DNA of 42,965 nucleotides from an uncultured Flavobacteriales bacterium (GCA_913059205.1 CAJXRM010000017.1:1-42965); one strand, 5' to 3'; positions 7,646 to 17,503 are shown, numbered from the stretch's first letter. Made by a program: numbers and translations. Notes: generated by a model from the letters alone, not told the origin.

Positions 7646-9640
7646 TTAAATAAATTTCATTCGCTGTATTCTAACAGAATTTAAAATAGCTAGTAAGGCC
7701 ACACCAACATCAGCGAAAACAGCTTCCCACATTGTTGCAATTCCTCCTGCACCAAGAGCAAGAACAATCGCCTTTACACTAAATGCCAAAATGATATTTT
7801 GCCAAACTATTTTTTTTGTTTGTTTACCAATGTTAATGGCTACTGGAATTTTACTTGGCATATCATCTTGGATAACTACGTCTGCAGTTTCAATTGTCGC
7901 ATCGCTTCCTAAACCTCCCATCGCAATCCCTACATCACTCAAAGCTACTACTGGCGCATCATTTACTCCGTCTCCTATAAAAGCAACTGTTTCTTTTTTG
8001 GCTTTGATTTCTTTTACTTTATTGACTTTATCCTCGGGTAGCAAATCGCCAAATGCATTAGATATACCAAGTTTTTGTGCCACAAATTGTACTACAGTAC
8101 TTTTGTCTCCACTTAGCATTGTAATTTTAATACCAAGTGCTTTTAATTTATCGATGGTTATTTGTGCATCCTCCTTAATACTATCAGCAATTGTGATATA
8201 TCCTACAAATTTACTGTCAAAAGCAATAGCGATTGTCGTGTAAATTATTGTACTTGGATCAATGTCATAGGTAATAGAAAATTTATCCATCAGCTTGAAA
8301 TTTCCAACCAATAATTCTTTTCCTTTTATAGTTGCTTTTAAACCATGTCCGGATATTTCTTCAACATTTTCCAATTTAATAGTATTATCTACAGCACCGA
8401 CATATTCATGTATAGCAGTAGCAACAGGATGGGTGCTTTGACTTTCCAATGCGTTGACCATTTGCAAGATTTCATCTTTGTTAAAAGCGGAATTTAATTC
8501 AACTTCTTGCACTTTAAAAACTCCTTCTGTCATTGTACCCGTTTTATCCATTACCACATTTTGAATATTGGCGAGGGTATCCAAGAAATTACTGCCTTTG
8601 AATAAAATGCCGTTTTTACTTCCTGCTCCAATTCCTCCAAAATAACCTAACGGAATACTGATAACTAAGGCACATGGACAAGAGATCACTAAGAAAATCA
8701 ATGCTCTGTACAACCATTGGTTAAACTCATAGTTTTCTACAAAGAAATAAGGTAAAACCGTGATTAGAATTGCGAGTAGAACGACAATTGGTGTGTAGAT
8801 TTTTGCAAATTTTCGTATAAATAATTCGGTTGGTGCTTTTTGCGCAGTAGCATTTTGTACCAATTCTAAAATTTTGCTCAATTTACTATCGGTGTAGGCC
8901 GTGGTAACTTTTACTTGCGCCACAGTATTGAGGTTGATCATTCCCGCTAAAACTGTTTCGCCTTTTGCTTTGGTATCGGGTTTACTTTCTCCAGTGAGTG
9001 CTGCAGTATTAAATGATGCTGATTCAGAAACTAGCTCACCATCCAATCCTAATTTTTCACCAGGTTTCAATTGAATAATATCGCCAATATTTACCTTTTC
9101 AGCTTTTACCGTTCTCACTTGATTGTTCTCTAAAACAGTAACCTCGTCAGGTCGTTGATCGAGCAAACTTTTGATATTTGCTTTTGCTCGGGATACTGCC
9201 ATAGATTGAAATACTTCGCCCACAGCATAAAAAAGCATCACGGCGACACCTTCAGGGAATTCACAAATGGTAAATGCACCAATGGTAGCAATACTCATTA
9301 AAAAAAACTCAGAAAAAACTTCGCCTTTGCGTATAGCAAGAAACGCATCTTTTATCACTGGAATACCAACTGGCACATAAGCCACTACGTACCAAGCTAT
9401 TCGAAGCCAACCTGTGAACCACGATTGTGTGAAATAAGTATCAAAAGCAATGGCAGTTAGTAATAAGCCTAAACTAATAATAGATGGTAAAAACATGTGT
9501 AAGATTGATTCATCTCCACCAGAATGATCGTGACCATCATGACCTTCCCCTTCTTTATTAATTTTTTCTTCCAACGAACAACAAGTGATTTCTCCTTGTT
9601 CATTGTAGGTATGTTTGTGATTTGGGTCTGTTTTTATCAT
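7646..9640 (-). CDS. Zn/Cd/Pb-type P1B ATPase (CadA/ZntA family)
   Basis: 664 residues. Instead of an HMA domain the N-terminus has a Cys-Cys pair (20-21) and a His/Gly/Asp-rich stretch (HDGHDHSGGD near 34-43), plausible zinc-binding decoration. Core motifs: TGES at 216-219, CPC at 321-323 in the metal-binding helix, phosphorylation DKTGT at 365-369, the HP dipeptide at 404-405 and GDGVND at 556-561. The helix after CPC (LVISIPLGYFGG) and the sequence near the C-terminus (FADVGVALLAILNSVR) match the Zn2+/Cd2+/Pb2+ subgroup rather than the copper subgroup. It should export divalent soft metals from the cytoplasm and feed the RND system encoded upstream. Confidence 0.93.
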   Translation of the reverse strand: MIKTDPNHKHTYNEQGEITCCSLEEKINKEGEGHDGHDHSGGDESILHMFLPSIISLGLLLTAIAFDTYFTQSWFTGWLRIAWYVVAYVPVGIPVIKDAFLAIRKGEVFSEFFLMSIATIGAFTICEFPEGVAVMLFYAVGEVFQSMAVSRAKANIKSLLDQRPDEVTVLENNQVRTVKAEKVNIGDIIQLKPGEKLGLDGELVSESASFNTAALTGESKPDTKAKGETVLAGMINLNTVAQVKVTTAYTDSKLSKILELVQNATAQKAPTELFIRKFAKIYTPIVVLLAILITVLPYFFVENYEFNQWLYRALIFLVISCPCALVISIPLGYFGGIGAGSKNGILFKGSNFLDTLANIQNVVMDKTGTMTEGVFKVQEVELNSAFNKDEILQMVNALESQSTHPVATAIHEYVGAVDNTIKLENVEEISGHGLKATIKGKELLVGNFKLMDKFSITYDIDPSTIIYTTIAIAFDSKFVGYITIADSIKEDAQITIDKLKALGIKITMLSGDKSTVVQFVAQKLGISNAFGDLLPEDKVNKVKEIKAKKETVAFIGDGVNDAPVVALSDVGIAMGGLGSDATIETADVVIQDDMPSKIPVAINIGKQTKKIVWQNIILAFSVKAIVLALGAGGIATMWEAVFADVGVALLAILNSVRIQRMKFI

Positions 9641-9663
9641 GTCAAATATTTTAAAAAAGTGAT

Positions 9664-10845
9664 TTAAATTTTTTGAATTTTGAATATTTTGGAATTGTCG
9701 GTTGTAAATAGATGAATGAAATAGGTGCCAGACGAATAGTTGGAAAAATCAACATCAATAGCGTCAATATTATTAAACGAAGAGAATTTCAGAATTTCTC
9801 CATATATATTACAAATTTCAATAGTAACAAGCTGAGTTATAGCTTGCGAAAACTTTATCAAAAGCTTGGATTCAACCGGATTTGGAAAAACAAATGAATT
9901 ATTAATTATTTCCTCTATCGTTTGATCTCCACTTTTATTGTAGGCTAATGTCGAAAAAGTAGCTAGTGCTAATCTTGCATTTTGCTCATAATATGGGATA
10001 TTGAAATTACCAAGTGTGTCTCCTAAACTATGCCAGAAAGGATTAAAATCTCCTTGATATTCTTCATTGATTCCAATTGCCGATAAATTATTAAGCCAAA
10101 ATGGAGAATGGTCTGTATTTGAACTGCCTGGATTCACAATTTCAAGATTTAAACCAATAGAATACTCAGTATTTGCTTTTTCAGCAATAGAAGCAAGAAA
10201 CAAAGAGTTTGAAACAGGACGAACATGAATTTCCGACTTACTGTCAAAATTACCATCCCAACCAATCATATCTAGATTGACATATCCAAGAAGTGAATCT
10301 GATTCAAGATTGAAATTATTTGCATACGCCGTGCTACCAATTAATCCTAACTCTTCTTCATCCCATAATGCAAAAATGATTGTGTTTGGAAATTGATAAT
10401 TGGACAAAATTCTAGCTACTTCAATTACAGCCGCTGTACCACTTGCATTGTCATCTGCTCCTGGCGCAGCAGCTCCTGTGGGTAAATTGTCATAATGAGC
10501 ACCGAGTATGCATAATCTGTCAGGAAAGACATTTCCGTATTTTATACCAAATAGATTTTTCCCATTTGAAGAAAACACCATTGAATCAATTTCTAATCCA
10601 TAATCTAAAAATTTTGCTTTTGTCCATTGAAAAGTCTGTTCATTTCCAATATTATTGTAAAGTCTACTTGAAATAAAAATAGAATTACCATTTAAAGCGA
10701 TTGGCAACTCACCACTTAGTTTTTTGACATTGGTGAGAACGGAATCCAAAGAAAAATCTGACAACAGAATTTGAACTCGGTCATCTTGAGCAAAAGAATG
10801 GCCAGTAAATATTGACTGTATCAAAAATATTAAGACTAATCTCAC
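9664..10845 (-). CDS. M28-family zinc peptidase with T9SS sorting domain
   Basis: 393 residues. A signal peptide (cleavage near SFAQ) is followed by a typical M28 aminopeptidase: metal ligands His117 in GAHYD, Asp131 in ADDNASG, Glu165 after catalytic Glu164 in EEELG, Asp192 in LDMIGWD and His246 in TDHSPF. After residue 315 comes a type IX secretion sorting domain (FVFPNPVESKL... ending in KIFKIQKI), so it should be exported and anchored or released at the cell surface. It is placed between the metal ATPase and the RND adaptor on the same strand. A role in metal resistance is not obvious; it may simply be carried along, or act as a zinc-dependent surface peptidase. Confidence 0.88.
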   Translation of the reverse strand: MRLVLIFLIQSIFTGHSFAQDDRVQILLSDFSLDSVLTNVKKLSGELPIALNGNSIFISSRLYNNIGNEQTFQWTKAKFLDYGLEIDSMVFSSNGKNLFGIKYGNVFPDRLCILGAHYDNLPTGAAAPGADDNASGTAAVIEVARILSNYQFPNTIIFALWDEEELGLIGSTAYANNFNLESDSLLGYVNLDMIGWDGNFDSKSEIHVRPVSNSLFLASIAEKANTEYSIGLNLEIVNPGSSNTDHSPFWLNNLSAIGINEEYQGDFNPFWHSLGDTLGNFNIPYYEQNARLALATFSTLAYNKSGDQTIEEIINNSFVFPNPVESKLLIKFSQAITQLVTIEICNIYGEILKFSSFNNIDAIDVDFSNYSSGTYFIHLFTTDNSKIFKIQKI

Positions 10846-10942
10846 TGTTTTTAATTTTTATTGCTACTAGAAACCGGAACTGAAAATCCATTAGGTAATC
10901 AGTTCCGGAATTCATAACATTAATTAACTTATCTAATTCATT

Positions 10943-11044
10943 TTAATGAGCGTGATCACCTTGATGATGTGTATCTTCTCCATCCTGACTGCCGTTTAAT
11001 TTGTCAATCAGGATGTTATTAAAAATGTAATCAAAATTAAACAT
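10943..11044 (-). CDS. 33-residue His-tailed micro-protein (candidate)
   Basis: A short open frame starts 8 bp after the stop of the RND adaptor gene. It encodes 33 residues beginning MFNFDYIFNN and ending THHQGDHAH. It has no signal peptide. The last nine residues hold four His, and the His-x-His ending matches several other proteins in this window, including the adaptor just upstream (AEHTH). Tight coupling to the adaptor gene favours a real gene; short length and the weak ribosome-binding site (AGGTG directly before ATG) argue for caution. It could instead be the relic of a longer metal-binding protein. Confidence 0.4.
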   Translation of the reverse strand: MFNFDYIFNNILIDKLNGSQDGEDTHHQGDHAH

Positions 11045-11052
11045 CACCTAAT

Positions 11053-12249
11053 TTAATGCGTATGTTCTGCTTCTCCTTTCTTTAATTCAGCCATCAAGTA
11101 ATAAGCATTGTTCCAGGCAATCTGAACATTTGATTTGAGAGGTGAAATCAATTCAATTTCGAGCCATCCTCTGTCTCGCGCACCAACGCTCACTTCAATT
11201 GGTTTAAATCCCCATTCTTTTACATCACTTCCCTTTTCTTCTTCCGCTGTGAAAATGAAAAACTTATCTCCTTCTTTCACTACAGCAGATTCTGGTACAG
11301 CAATACTTTCAGTGTTAGAAGTTTCAATTTGAGCATTTATATACATCCCTGGAATTAAATAGCCTTTTTTGTTTTCAATTTCAGCATGTAAATGGACTGC
11401 TTTTGGGTTTTGCTCGAAAGTTTTACCTACAGAATAGATTTTAGCAGTTAATTCCTCATTTGGATTGGATGGAACTGAAAATCTAATTTTCTGACCTTCT
11501 TTCACCTTGTGCATGTCTTTCTCAAATACCATCAAATCTAAATGGATATGGTCGATATTCACGATTTCAAACATGTCAGTTTGGGGCTGTACATATTGTC
11601 CAATTTTAATTTCTACCGATTTTATATTACCGTCAATTGGACTCTTCACTGCAATGTTAGAAAAAACTTCGCCTTGTCGAATCTTTTCTGCATTTAAGCC
11701 CATCATAGCTAATTGCGCCTCTGAACCACGAACTTTACTTTTCATTCCAAGGTATTCCGATTTTATTTTTTGGAATTCCTTTCCAGATCCAACTTTTTCA
11801 TCGTACAACTTTTTCTGCCTTTCATAATCCGAGCTTAAGTATTGTAATTGATTCCAATTACGTGAATACTCTGTTTGTATGTCAATCAAATCGGGATGAG
11901 ATAAATATGCTAGCACTTGCCCCTTTTTTATCTTGTCACCTTCAATTACTTTGATTGTTTGGACATTTGCTCCAAATAGAGCTGTTACTGTTGCTTCATT
12001 TTGAGGTGGAACTTCTAATAGACCATTCGCTTCAACAAATTCGCCCATGTTACGTAACTTCAATGTATCCACTCTCATTTCGAGTGAATTGAATTGTTGT
12101 TGAGATAAATGGACTTCATCTGCATGCTCTTCTTCGTGTTCGTCATGATCATGGTCATGTCCATCTTCCTTGTGCTCATCACTTCCACATGCCGCAATTA
12201 CAAACGACAAACAAAGGAAGAAAATAACTTTTTCAATATTTCTTTTCAT
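11053..12249 (-). CDS. czcB: RND efflux periplasmic adaptor, CzcB/CusB family, with His-rich ends
   Basis: 398 residues. Signal peptide with lipobox (Cys21 in VIAAC), then a His/Asp/Glu-rich segment (HDHDHDEHEEEHADEVH) that should bind metal in the periplasm. The membrane-fusion core follows: biotinyl-lipoyl-like half at VTALFGANVQTIKV, an alpha-helical hairpin around residues 130-180, the second lipoyl half at IAVKSPIDGNI, and beta-barrel domains. It ends in GEAEHTH. It bridges the inner-membrane CzcA pump and the outer-membrane factor, here one fused polypeptide encoded just upstream. The symbol is by family; metal choice is inferred from the pump. Confidence 0.88.
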   Translation of the reverse strand: MKRNIEKVIFFLCLSFVIAACGSDEHKEDGHDHDHDEHEEEHADEVHLSQQQFNSLEMRVDTLKLRNMGEFVEANGLLEVPPQNEATVTALFGANVQTIKVIEGDKIKKGQVLAYLSHPDLIDIQTEYSRNWNQLQYLSSDYERQKKLYDEKVGSGKEFQKIKSEYLGMKSKVRGSEAQLAMMGLNAEKIRQGEVFSNIAVKSPIDGNIKSVEIKIGQYVQPQTDMFEIVNIDHIHLDLMVFEKDMHKVKEGQKIRFSVPSNPNEELTAKIYSVGKTFEQNPKAVHLHAEIENKKGYLIPGMYINAQIETSNTESIAVPESAVVKEGDKFFIFTAEEEKGSDVKEWGFKPIEVSVGARDRGWLEIELISPLKSNVQIAWNNAYYLMAELKKGEAEHTH

Positions 12250-12324
12250 TTTTTCAATTTTTTATATGCACTTCGCCAGTTGACTCATTCCTTTCGTGAA
12301 TTCAACTGACAACGTCAATTACTA

Positions 12325-12474
12325 TTAATGATTATGTCCTTCTTCATTGTGATCGTGGCCATCATGATGTTCGTGTCCATCGTGAGTTTCATCTTTACCA
12401 TTACCGTTTCCACAAGATGATATAAATGCCGATACAACTACTAAGAGTACTAATGTTTTAAATGTCAATTTCAT
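12325..12474 (-). CDS. 49-residue His-rich lipoprotein
   Basis: A small frame between the adaptor and the pump-factor gene, 18 bp downstream of the latter. The product begins MKLTFKTLVLLVVVSAF and has a textbook lipobox, FISSC, so it should be lipidated after cleavage at Cys21-Cys22 region. The mature part of about 28 residues is nearly all Gly, Asp, Glu and His, with ten His, ending EGHNH. The combination of signal peptide, lipobox and metal-binding tail, and its place inside the czc operon, make this a real gene despite its length. It is probably a periplasmic zinc-buffering or metal-relay peptide. I do not recognise a named family. Confidence 0.75.
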   Translation of the reverse strand: MKLTFKTLVLLVVVSAFISSCGNGNGKDETHDGHEHHDGHDHNEEGHNH

Positions 12475-12492
12475 AATTGTTATTTTTTAATA

Positions 12493-15400
12493 TTATTGAT
12501 TAATAAGATGTTCTATGTTGATTATTGCTGTATTATATCCTTTGATTGTGTTGATATAATTGAATTTCACTTCCAATGCTTGTCGAATACTTTGAAAATA
12601 CTCAACGTAACCAATTGCACCATTTAGGAAGCTTTTTTGAGCATTCTCAATGATTAATTCTGCGTGTGAAAGTGCACTTTCTTCATAATAATTTAAACTT
12701 CCTTGAAGTTTTAATATTTCATTAAGAGATTGCTCATACTGACTCGTCAAGGCTACAAGGTAATAGTCCGAATTCACCTGAGCCATTTCAGATTTGATTT
12801 GAGCCATTTTGATTTCGGATTTATACGAACCATAAAACAATGGAATAGAAACACCGCCTTGGACTCCAGAAAAACGGTTCGAGCCAGTAGCAACTGCTCC
12901 GTTTGCCGTTGGACTTCCAATCAATGATTGATTGAAATAACCAATTGATAAATTCGGTAACATTTTTGCTTTATTTACAGTCTTTTCAGCTTGTGCAACA
13001 ATAATCTGTTGTTGAATTGACCTAAGTGTCGGATTTGATTGAATCAACTCTGAATCCAAAGTTGAATTCATTTCTTTTTTATCCAATTTCTGCGGAATTA
13101 TTTCGACAATTGAGGAATCATTTAACAAGGATTTGATTCTTTTTTCCTGAATAGAAATATCAACATCAATTAAACTAAGTTCATTTCGAATCTGCATTAA
13201 TTGAGTTTCAGCCGAAACCTTTTCAAGATAAGTTCCTTCTTCCGCTTCAAAACGAATAGTCGCAGCACGAAGAAATTCAGAGTAAATCGAGTCCTGATAT
13301 GCCAGTAAAATTCGCTTGTCGTGATTATACGTTAACTCATACCACGCTTGTCTTAATTCTTTACGCAAATCATTTTCTACTGCCGACAACTGTATTTCTC
13401 CCTCTGCTGTTTTCTTTTGTGCAAGTTTTTTTTGCGCGCTATAAACAGTAGGAAATTCAAACGATTGATTCACATTAAATCCGAAGTCATTTTCAAAACT
13501 GTTATATTGTCCGTATTGCACATTGAAATCTGTTTTATCAATATTTATTGCAGATTTCTCCGCAGTTTCTAAATACTCAACATTCTTCTTTGTCGAATTT
13601 ACGTAACCATTGTTTTTTAATCCAATGGATATGGCCTGCTCAATAGATGTAATTGAAGTACCATCCGTAGTCTGCGCATTTAGAATATTTGTAGGAAGAA
13701 GGAGTAGAAGTATTACACCAATTACAGGTACAGCTGCTCCTTTACTTTTACTCTTGTTTTCGATTCTTCTATAAAGAATTGGCAATACAAAGAGTGTTAA
13801 TAAGGTTGCTGAAATCATCCCGCCAATCACAACTGTTGCTAAGGGTTGTTGGACTTCCGCACCTGCAGAAGTAGAAATAGCCATCGGTAAAAATCCTAAA
13901 ACGTCGGTTAAAGCAGTTAGAAGAATCGGTCTTATTCGTCTTCTAGCTCCTAATTTAATTCGTTCATCAATGTCGTCAACTCCTTCTTCTTTCAACTCGT
14001 TCCATCCGCTAATCAGTACTAGTCCATTTAACACGGCTACACCAAATAAAACAATGAATCCAACTCCAGCAGATATACTGAAAGGCATTCCACGTAACCA
14101 TAGCGAGAATATACCACCGATTGCAGCTAAAGGAATCGCCATGTAAATCATCAATGATTGTTTGAACGATTTCAGTGCAAAGAAGATTAACAAGAAAATT
14201 AATCCCAATGCAATGGGAACAACAATTTTCAATCTTTGGCTTGCTCTTTCTAGGTTTTCAAAAGCTCCACCATATCTGATATAATAACCAGGAGGCAAAT
14301 CCAAATTAGCATCCAATTTTTTCTCAATATCATCTACCACCGATTGAATATCTCGACCCCGGACATTAATACCAACATAAGTTCTTCTATTCGTATTATC
14401 CCTACTAATTTGCATAGGACCGGGTTGATAACTAATTTCGGCTAATTCTCGAAGTGGTAATTGTGATCCATTTGGAAGGTTTACAAATAAATTCTTCAAA
14501 TTGTCAATACTCTTTTTATGAGCCTCGTCCAAACGAACCACTAGGTCAAATCGCTTTTCACCTTCAAAAATTACCCCTGCTTTTCCTCCAGCGAAAGCCG
14601 CTTCAACATAAAAATTTAGGTCTTCAACATTCAGTCCATACTGAGCGAGTTTTTTACGGTCGTAGTTAACGGTAATTTGAGGTAATCCACTTGTTGCTTC
14701 AACTTTCATATCTGCTACACCTTCAATTGTACTCACTATTTTCCCAATTTCCTCTGCTTTTGATGCCAATACATCTAGATCTTCACCAAATAGTTTAATC
14801 GCCAAATCTTCGCGCACCCCTGTAAGGAGTTCATTGAAGCGCATTTCGATTGGTTGAGTGAATTCATAATTGACACCAGGCACAACTTCAACAGCTTCTT
14901 TTATTTGATCGATTAAATCTTCTTTTGAAGTCGCAGATACCCACTCACTTTGAGGTTTTAATATGATAAAACAATCTGCGATATCCATTGGCATCGGATC
15001 CGTTGGAACTTCAGCCACACCAATTCTGCATAGTACGTGTTCAACTTCGGGAAATTTAGACTTGATAATTTTCTCGATTTTAGTGGTCGTTTCGATTGTT
15101 TCAGTTAATGAACTACCCGGCTTAAGAATTGCATGAAATGCAAGATCGCCCTCATCTAATTGAGGTACAAATTCACCTCCCATTTTTGAGAATGTAAATG
15201 TTGCAAGCCCTAAAAGAAGAATAGCGGATATTCCAATCAACTTTCCTCTCTTAAATGTTTTGCCCAATGAACGCTCATAAACACCCTCTAACCAGTACAC
15301 AAATTTATCTCCCCATGTTTTTTTCTCTACGTTATTGACACGTAGAAATAGTGCAGACATCATAGGAACATAAGTCAAACATAGAATCATCACCCCAATC

Positions 15401-16863
15401 ATTGCAAACATGAATGTCAACGCCATTGGCTGAAACATTTTGCCCTCAACACCTTGAAGTGCTAAAATTGGAATAAATACAATTAATATAATCAACTGAC
15501 CAAAAAACGCAGAATTCATCATTTTACTTGATGCTTCATAAGTTATATTATCTCGGTCTTCGCTTGTAATCGTTTTTAGGCTGCTTGCATTTTTTATTTT
15601 TGAGTACAAGAGAAAAACTGTTCCCTCAACAATAATTACTGCACCATCTATTATTATTCCAAAATCAATTGCGCCTAGACTCATTAAATTTGCCCAAACA
15701 CCGAATACATTCATTAAAATAAAAGCAAACAACAATGAAAGGGGAATGGTCGATGCAACGATTAATCCACCTCGCCAATTTCCAAGTAGGAAAACGAGTA
15801 CGAAAATGACGATTAATGCACCTTCAATTAAATTTTGACTTACGGTACTCGTAGTTTTAGCGATTAGAGTACTTCTATCTAAGAACGGCTCAATCGAAAC
15901 ACCTTCAGGAAGAGATTTTTGAATCTCCTTCATTCTTTCGCGCACAGCTTCTACAACATCATTCGAACTAGCTCCTTTTAACATGAGAATCATTCCTCCA
16001 GAAACTTCGCCCAAACCATCTTTGGTTAAAGAACCATACTTCACCGCTTTTCCAAATTGTACTTTGCCAACATCTCCTATTGTTACTGGAATACCATTTA
16101 TGTTTTTCACGACAATGTCGTTAATTTCAGAAAGGCTGCGAATAAGTCCTTCACCACGAATGAAATTAGCAAGATGATCCTTTTCGATATATGCACCACC
16201 TGTATTCGCATTGTTTGCCTTTAGTGCATTGAAAACATCAATTATGGTAATGCCCATTGCTTTCAATTGTTCAGGGTCAATGGCAACTTCATATTGTTTA
16301 ATATCTCCACCAAACGCGTTTACTTCAACTACTCCTGGCACCATTGCCATCTGTCTCCTAACAATCCAATCTTGCATTGTTCTTAGGTCTGCGGAACTGT
16401 ATTGGTCACGAAATTTTGGTTCAACTTCAAGCGTATATTGATAGATTTCACCTAAACCCGTGGATATTGGGCCCATTGCCGGAACACCGAACCCATTTGG
16501 AATTTCCTCCTTCACCTCTGTGAGCTTTTCAGCAACTAATTGTCTTGGCAAATATGTTTCCATATCGTCTTCAAAAACAATAGTTACAACAGATAATCCG
16601 AAACGAGAAACAGATCTAATTTCTGTAACTCCCGGTAGGTTCGCCATTGAAACTTCAACGGGATAGGTTACGAATTGTTCTATATCTTCAGTTCCGAGAT
16701 TTGGCGCCTGAGTAATTACTTGCACCTGATTGTTAGTGATGTCAGGTACTGCATCAAGTGGAACTTTGGTAACACTCCATAAGCCAACAAATATTAGAGC
16801 CAATGTGAGTAAACCAATGATCAACTTATTCTTTATTGAAAAAGAAATAATATTATTAATCAT
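12493..16863 (-). CDS. czcA: CzcA-type RND pump fused to a TolC-like outer-membrane factor
   Basis: 1456 residues from the ATG giving MINNIISFSIKNKL; a frame extension of 18 residues upstream lacks pump homology. Residues 1 to about 1040 are a heavy-metal RND permease with the proton-relay region AIDFGIIIDGAVII. At the three positions where copper/silver CusA has Met, this pump has His (DLAFHAILKPG), Met (PMPMDIADC) and Leu (ELLTGVRED), so the Cu/Ag triad is incomplete and a Zn/Co/Cd-type substrate is more likely. Residues from about 1065 on are a complete outer-membrane factor of about 390 residues with long helices. The junction (1040-1064) is basic, then hydrophobic, and ends NILNAQ, like an internal signal peptide. 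Such fusions recur in Bacteroidota. Confidence 0.9.
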   Translation of the reverse strand: MINNIISFSIKNKLIIGLLTLALIFVGLWSVTKVPLDAVPDITNNQVQVITQAPNLGTEDIEQFVTYPVEVSMANLPGVTEIRSVSRFGLSVVTIVFEDDMETYLPRQLVAEKLTEVKEEIPNGFGVPAMGPISTGLGEIYQYTLEVEPKFRDQYSSADLRTMQDWIVRRQMAMVPGVVEVNAFGGDIKQYEVAIDPEQLKAMGITIIDVFNALKANNANTGGAYIEKDHLANFIRGEGLIRSLSEINDIVVKNINGIPVTIGDVGKVQFGKAVKYGSLTKDGLGEVSGGMILMLKGASSNDVVEAVRERMKEIQKSLPEGVSIEPFLDRSTLIAKTTSTVSQNLIEGALIVIFVLVFLLGNWRGGLIVASTIPLSLLFAFILMNVFGVWANLMSLGAIDFGIIIDGAVIIVEGTVFLLYSKIKNASSLKTITSEDRDNITYEASSKMMNSAFFGQLIILIVFIPILALQGVEGKMFQPMALTFMFAMIGVMILCLTYVPMMSALFLRVNNVEKKTWGDKFVYWLEGVYERSLGKTFKRGKLIGISAILLLGLATFTFSKMGGEFVPQLDEGDLAFHAILKPGSSLTETIETTTKIEKIIKSKFPEVEHVLCRIGVAEVPTDPMPMDIADCFIILKPQSEWVSATSKEDLIDQIKEAVEVVPGVNYEFTQPIEMRFNELLTGVREDLAIKLFGEDLDVLASKAEEIGKIVSTIEGVADMKVEATSGLPQITVNYDRKKLAQYGLNVEDLNFYVEAAFAGGKAGVIFEGEKRFDLVVRLDEAHKKSIDNLKNLFVNLPNGSQLPLRELAEISYQPGPMQISRDNTNRRTYVGINVRGRDIQSVVDDIEKKLDANLDLPPGYYIRYGGAFENLERASQRLKIVVPIALGLIFLLIFFALKSFKQSLMIYMAIPLAAIGGIFSLWLRGMPFSISAGVGFIVLFGVAVLNGLVLISGWNELKEEGVDDIDERIKLGARRRIRPILLTALTDVLGFLPMAISTSAGAEVQQPLATVVIGGMISATLLTLFVLPILYRRIENKSKSKGAAVPVIGVILLLLLPTNILNAQTTDGTSITSIEQAISIGLKNNGYVNSTKKNVEYLETAEKSAINIDKTDFNVQYGQYNSFENDFGFNVNQSFEFPTVYSAQKKLAQKKTAEGEIQLSAVENDLRKELRQAWYELTYNHDKRILLAYQDSIYSEFLRAATIRFEAEEGTYLEKVSAETQLMQIRNELSLIDVDISIQEKRIKSLLNDSSIVEIIPQKLDKKEMNSTLDSELIQSNPTLRSIQQQIIVAQAEKTVNKAKMLPNLSIGYFNQSLIGSPTANGAVATGSNRFSGVQGGVSIPLFYGSYKSEIKMAQIKSEMAQVNSDYYLVALTSQYEQSLNEILKLQGSLNYYEESALSHAELIIENAQKSFLNGAIGYVEYFQSIRQALEVKFNYINTIKGYNTAIINIEHLINQ

Positions 16864-16954
16864 AATGTAAATTGTTATTGTAACACATGATTGCTCCACG
16901 GAATTACCGTAAAGCAAAAAATAATTGAACGCTTAGTTCAAAGTCTTGAAATGG

Positions 16955-17440
16955 TTACGAAAGGATAGGAGGACCCCTATAGGAAAAAACGCATATTAAA
17001 CCCTTGGTTTTATTGTGCGTTACAGCTTCAGAAAATAGTAACTTTTTAACTTCGGTATCTAGAACCGGAAATGAAAATTGCCAACTTGCATCTACATTTA
17101 TCTTCTTACTCGCTTTTTCAAACGCATTGAATTCCTTTATGGGAGAATAACAATCTAGATTACATGAACCGTCGTTGTGATTAACATTCTCAAGTGCACA
17201 TACGAGTAGGTCGATCAATCCATCATCATAATGATCCGCATGTGCTAAGTGCGAGTGATTATCACTGATTAATTCTCCTTCTTGATGTTCGTGATGATTA
17301 TCATGATGCTCAATTTTTCCTTGCTCCTGTTCAGCATGAATTTCTGTACAATGAGGCACGAGATTGTGAGCAAATCCAAAGGAATAGCTACAGATTAAAA
17401 GAAACGATATGAGGGTTTTCTTTAATTGCATTGAAAACAA
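16955..17440 (-). CDS. His-rich secreted protein upstream of the RND operon
   Basis: Up to 161 residues; the start at the second Met (MQLKKTL) gives the better signal peptide, with cleavage near GFAHN. Two His clusters follow (HHDNHHEHQEGE and HSHLAHADHYDD), then Cys pairs around CALENV...CNLDCYSP, and the chain ends SYRGPPILS. A conserved C-terminal RGPP/PP ending is common in small Bacteroidota proteins encoded before CzcA or CusA pumps, and they are thought to be periplasmic metal binders. It is the first gene of the RND block and is separated by 63 bp from the mer-like genes. No enzymatic motif is seen. Confidence 0.65.
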   Translation of the reverse strand: MFSMQLKKTLISFLLICSYSFGFAHNLVPHCTEIHAEQEQGKIEHHDNHHEHQEGELISDNHSHLAHADHYDDGLIDLLVCALENVNHNDGSCNLDCYSPIKEFNAFEKASKKINVDASWQFSFPVLDTEVKKLLFSEAVTHNKTKGLICVFSYRGPPILS

Positions 17441-17503
17441 ATGTAATGAAAAGTATTTATATTCAGTAAGTGTCGATTAATTCAACATGATGATTACATT
17501 AAT

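Noticed and set aside
16863-16917. Longer start of the czcA fusion (MLYGNSVEQSC...)
   Set aside because: The added 18 residues have no pump homology and would precede the conserved MINNIISFSI start.
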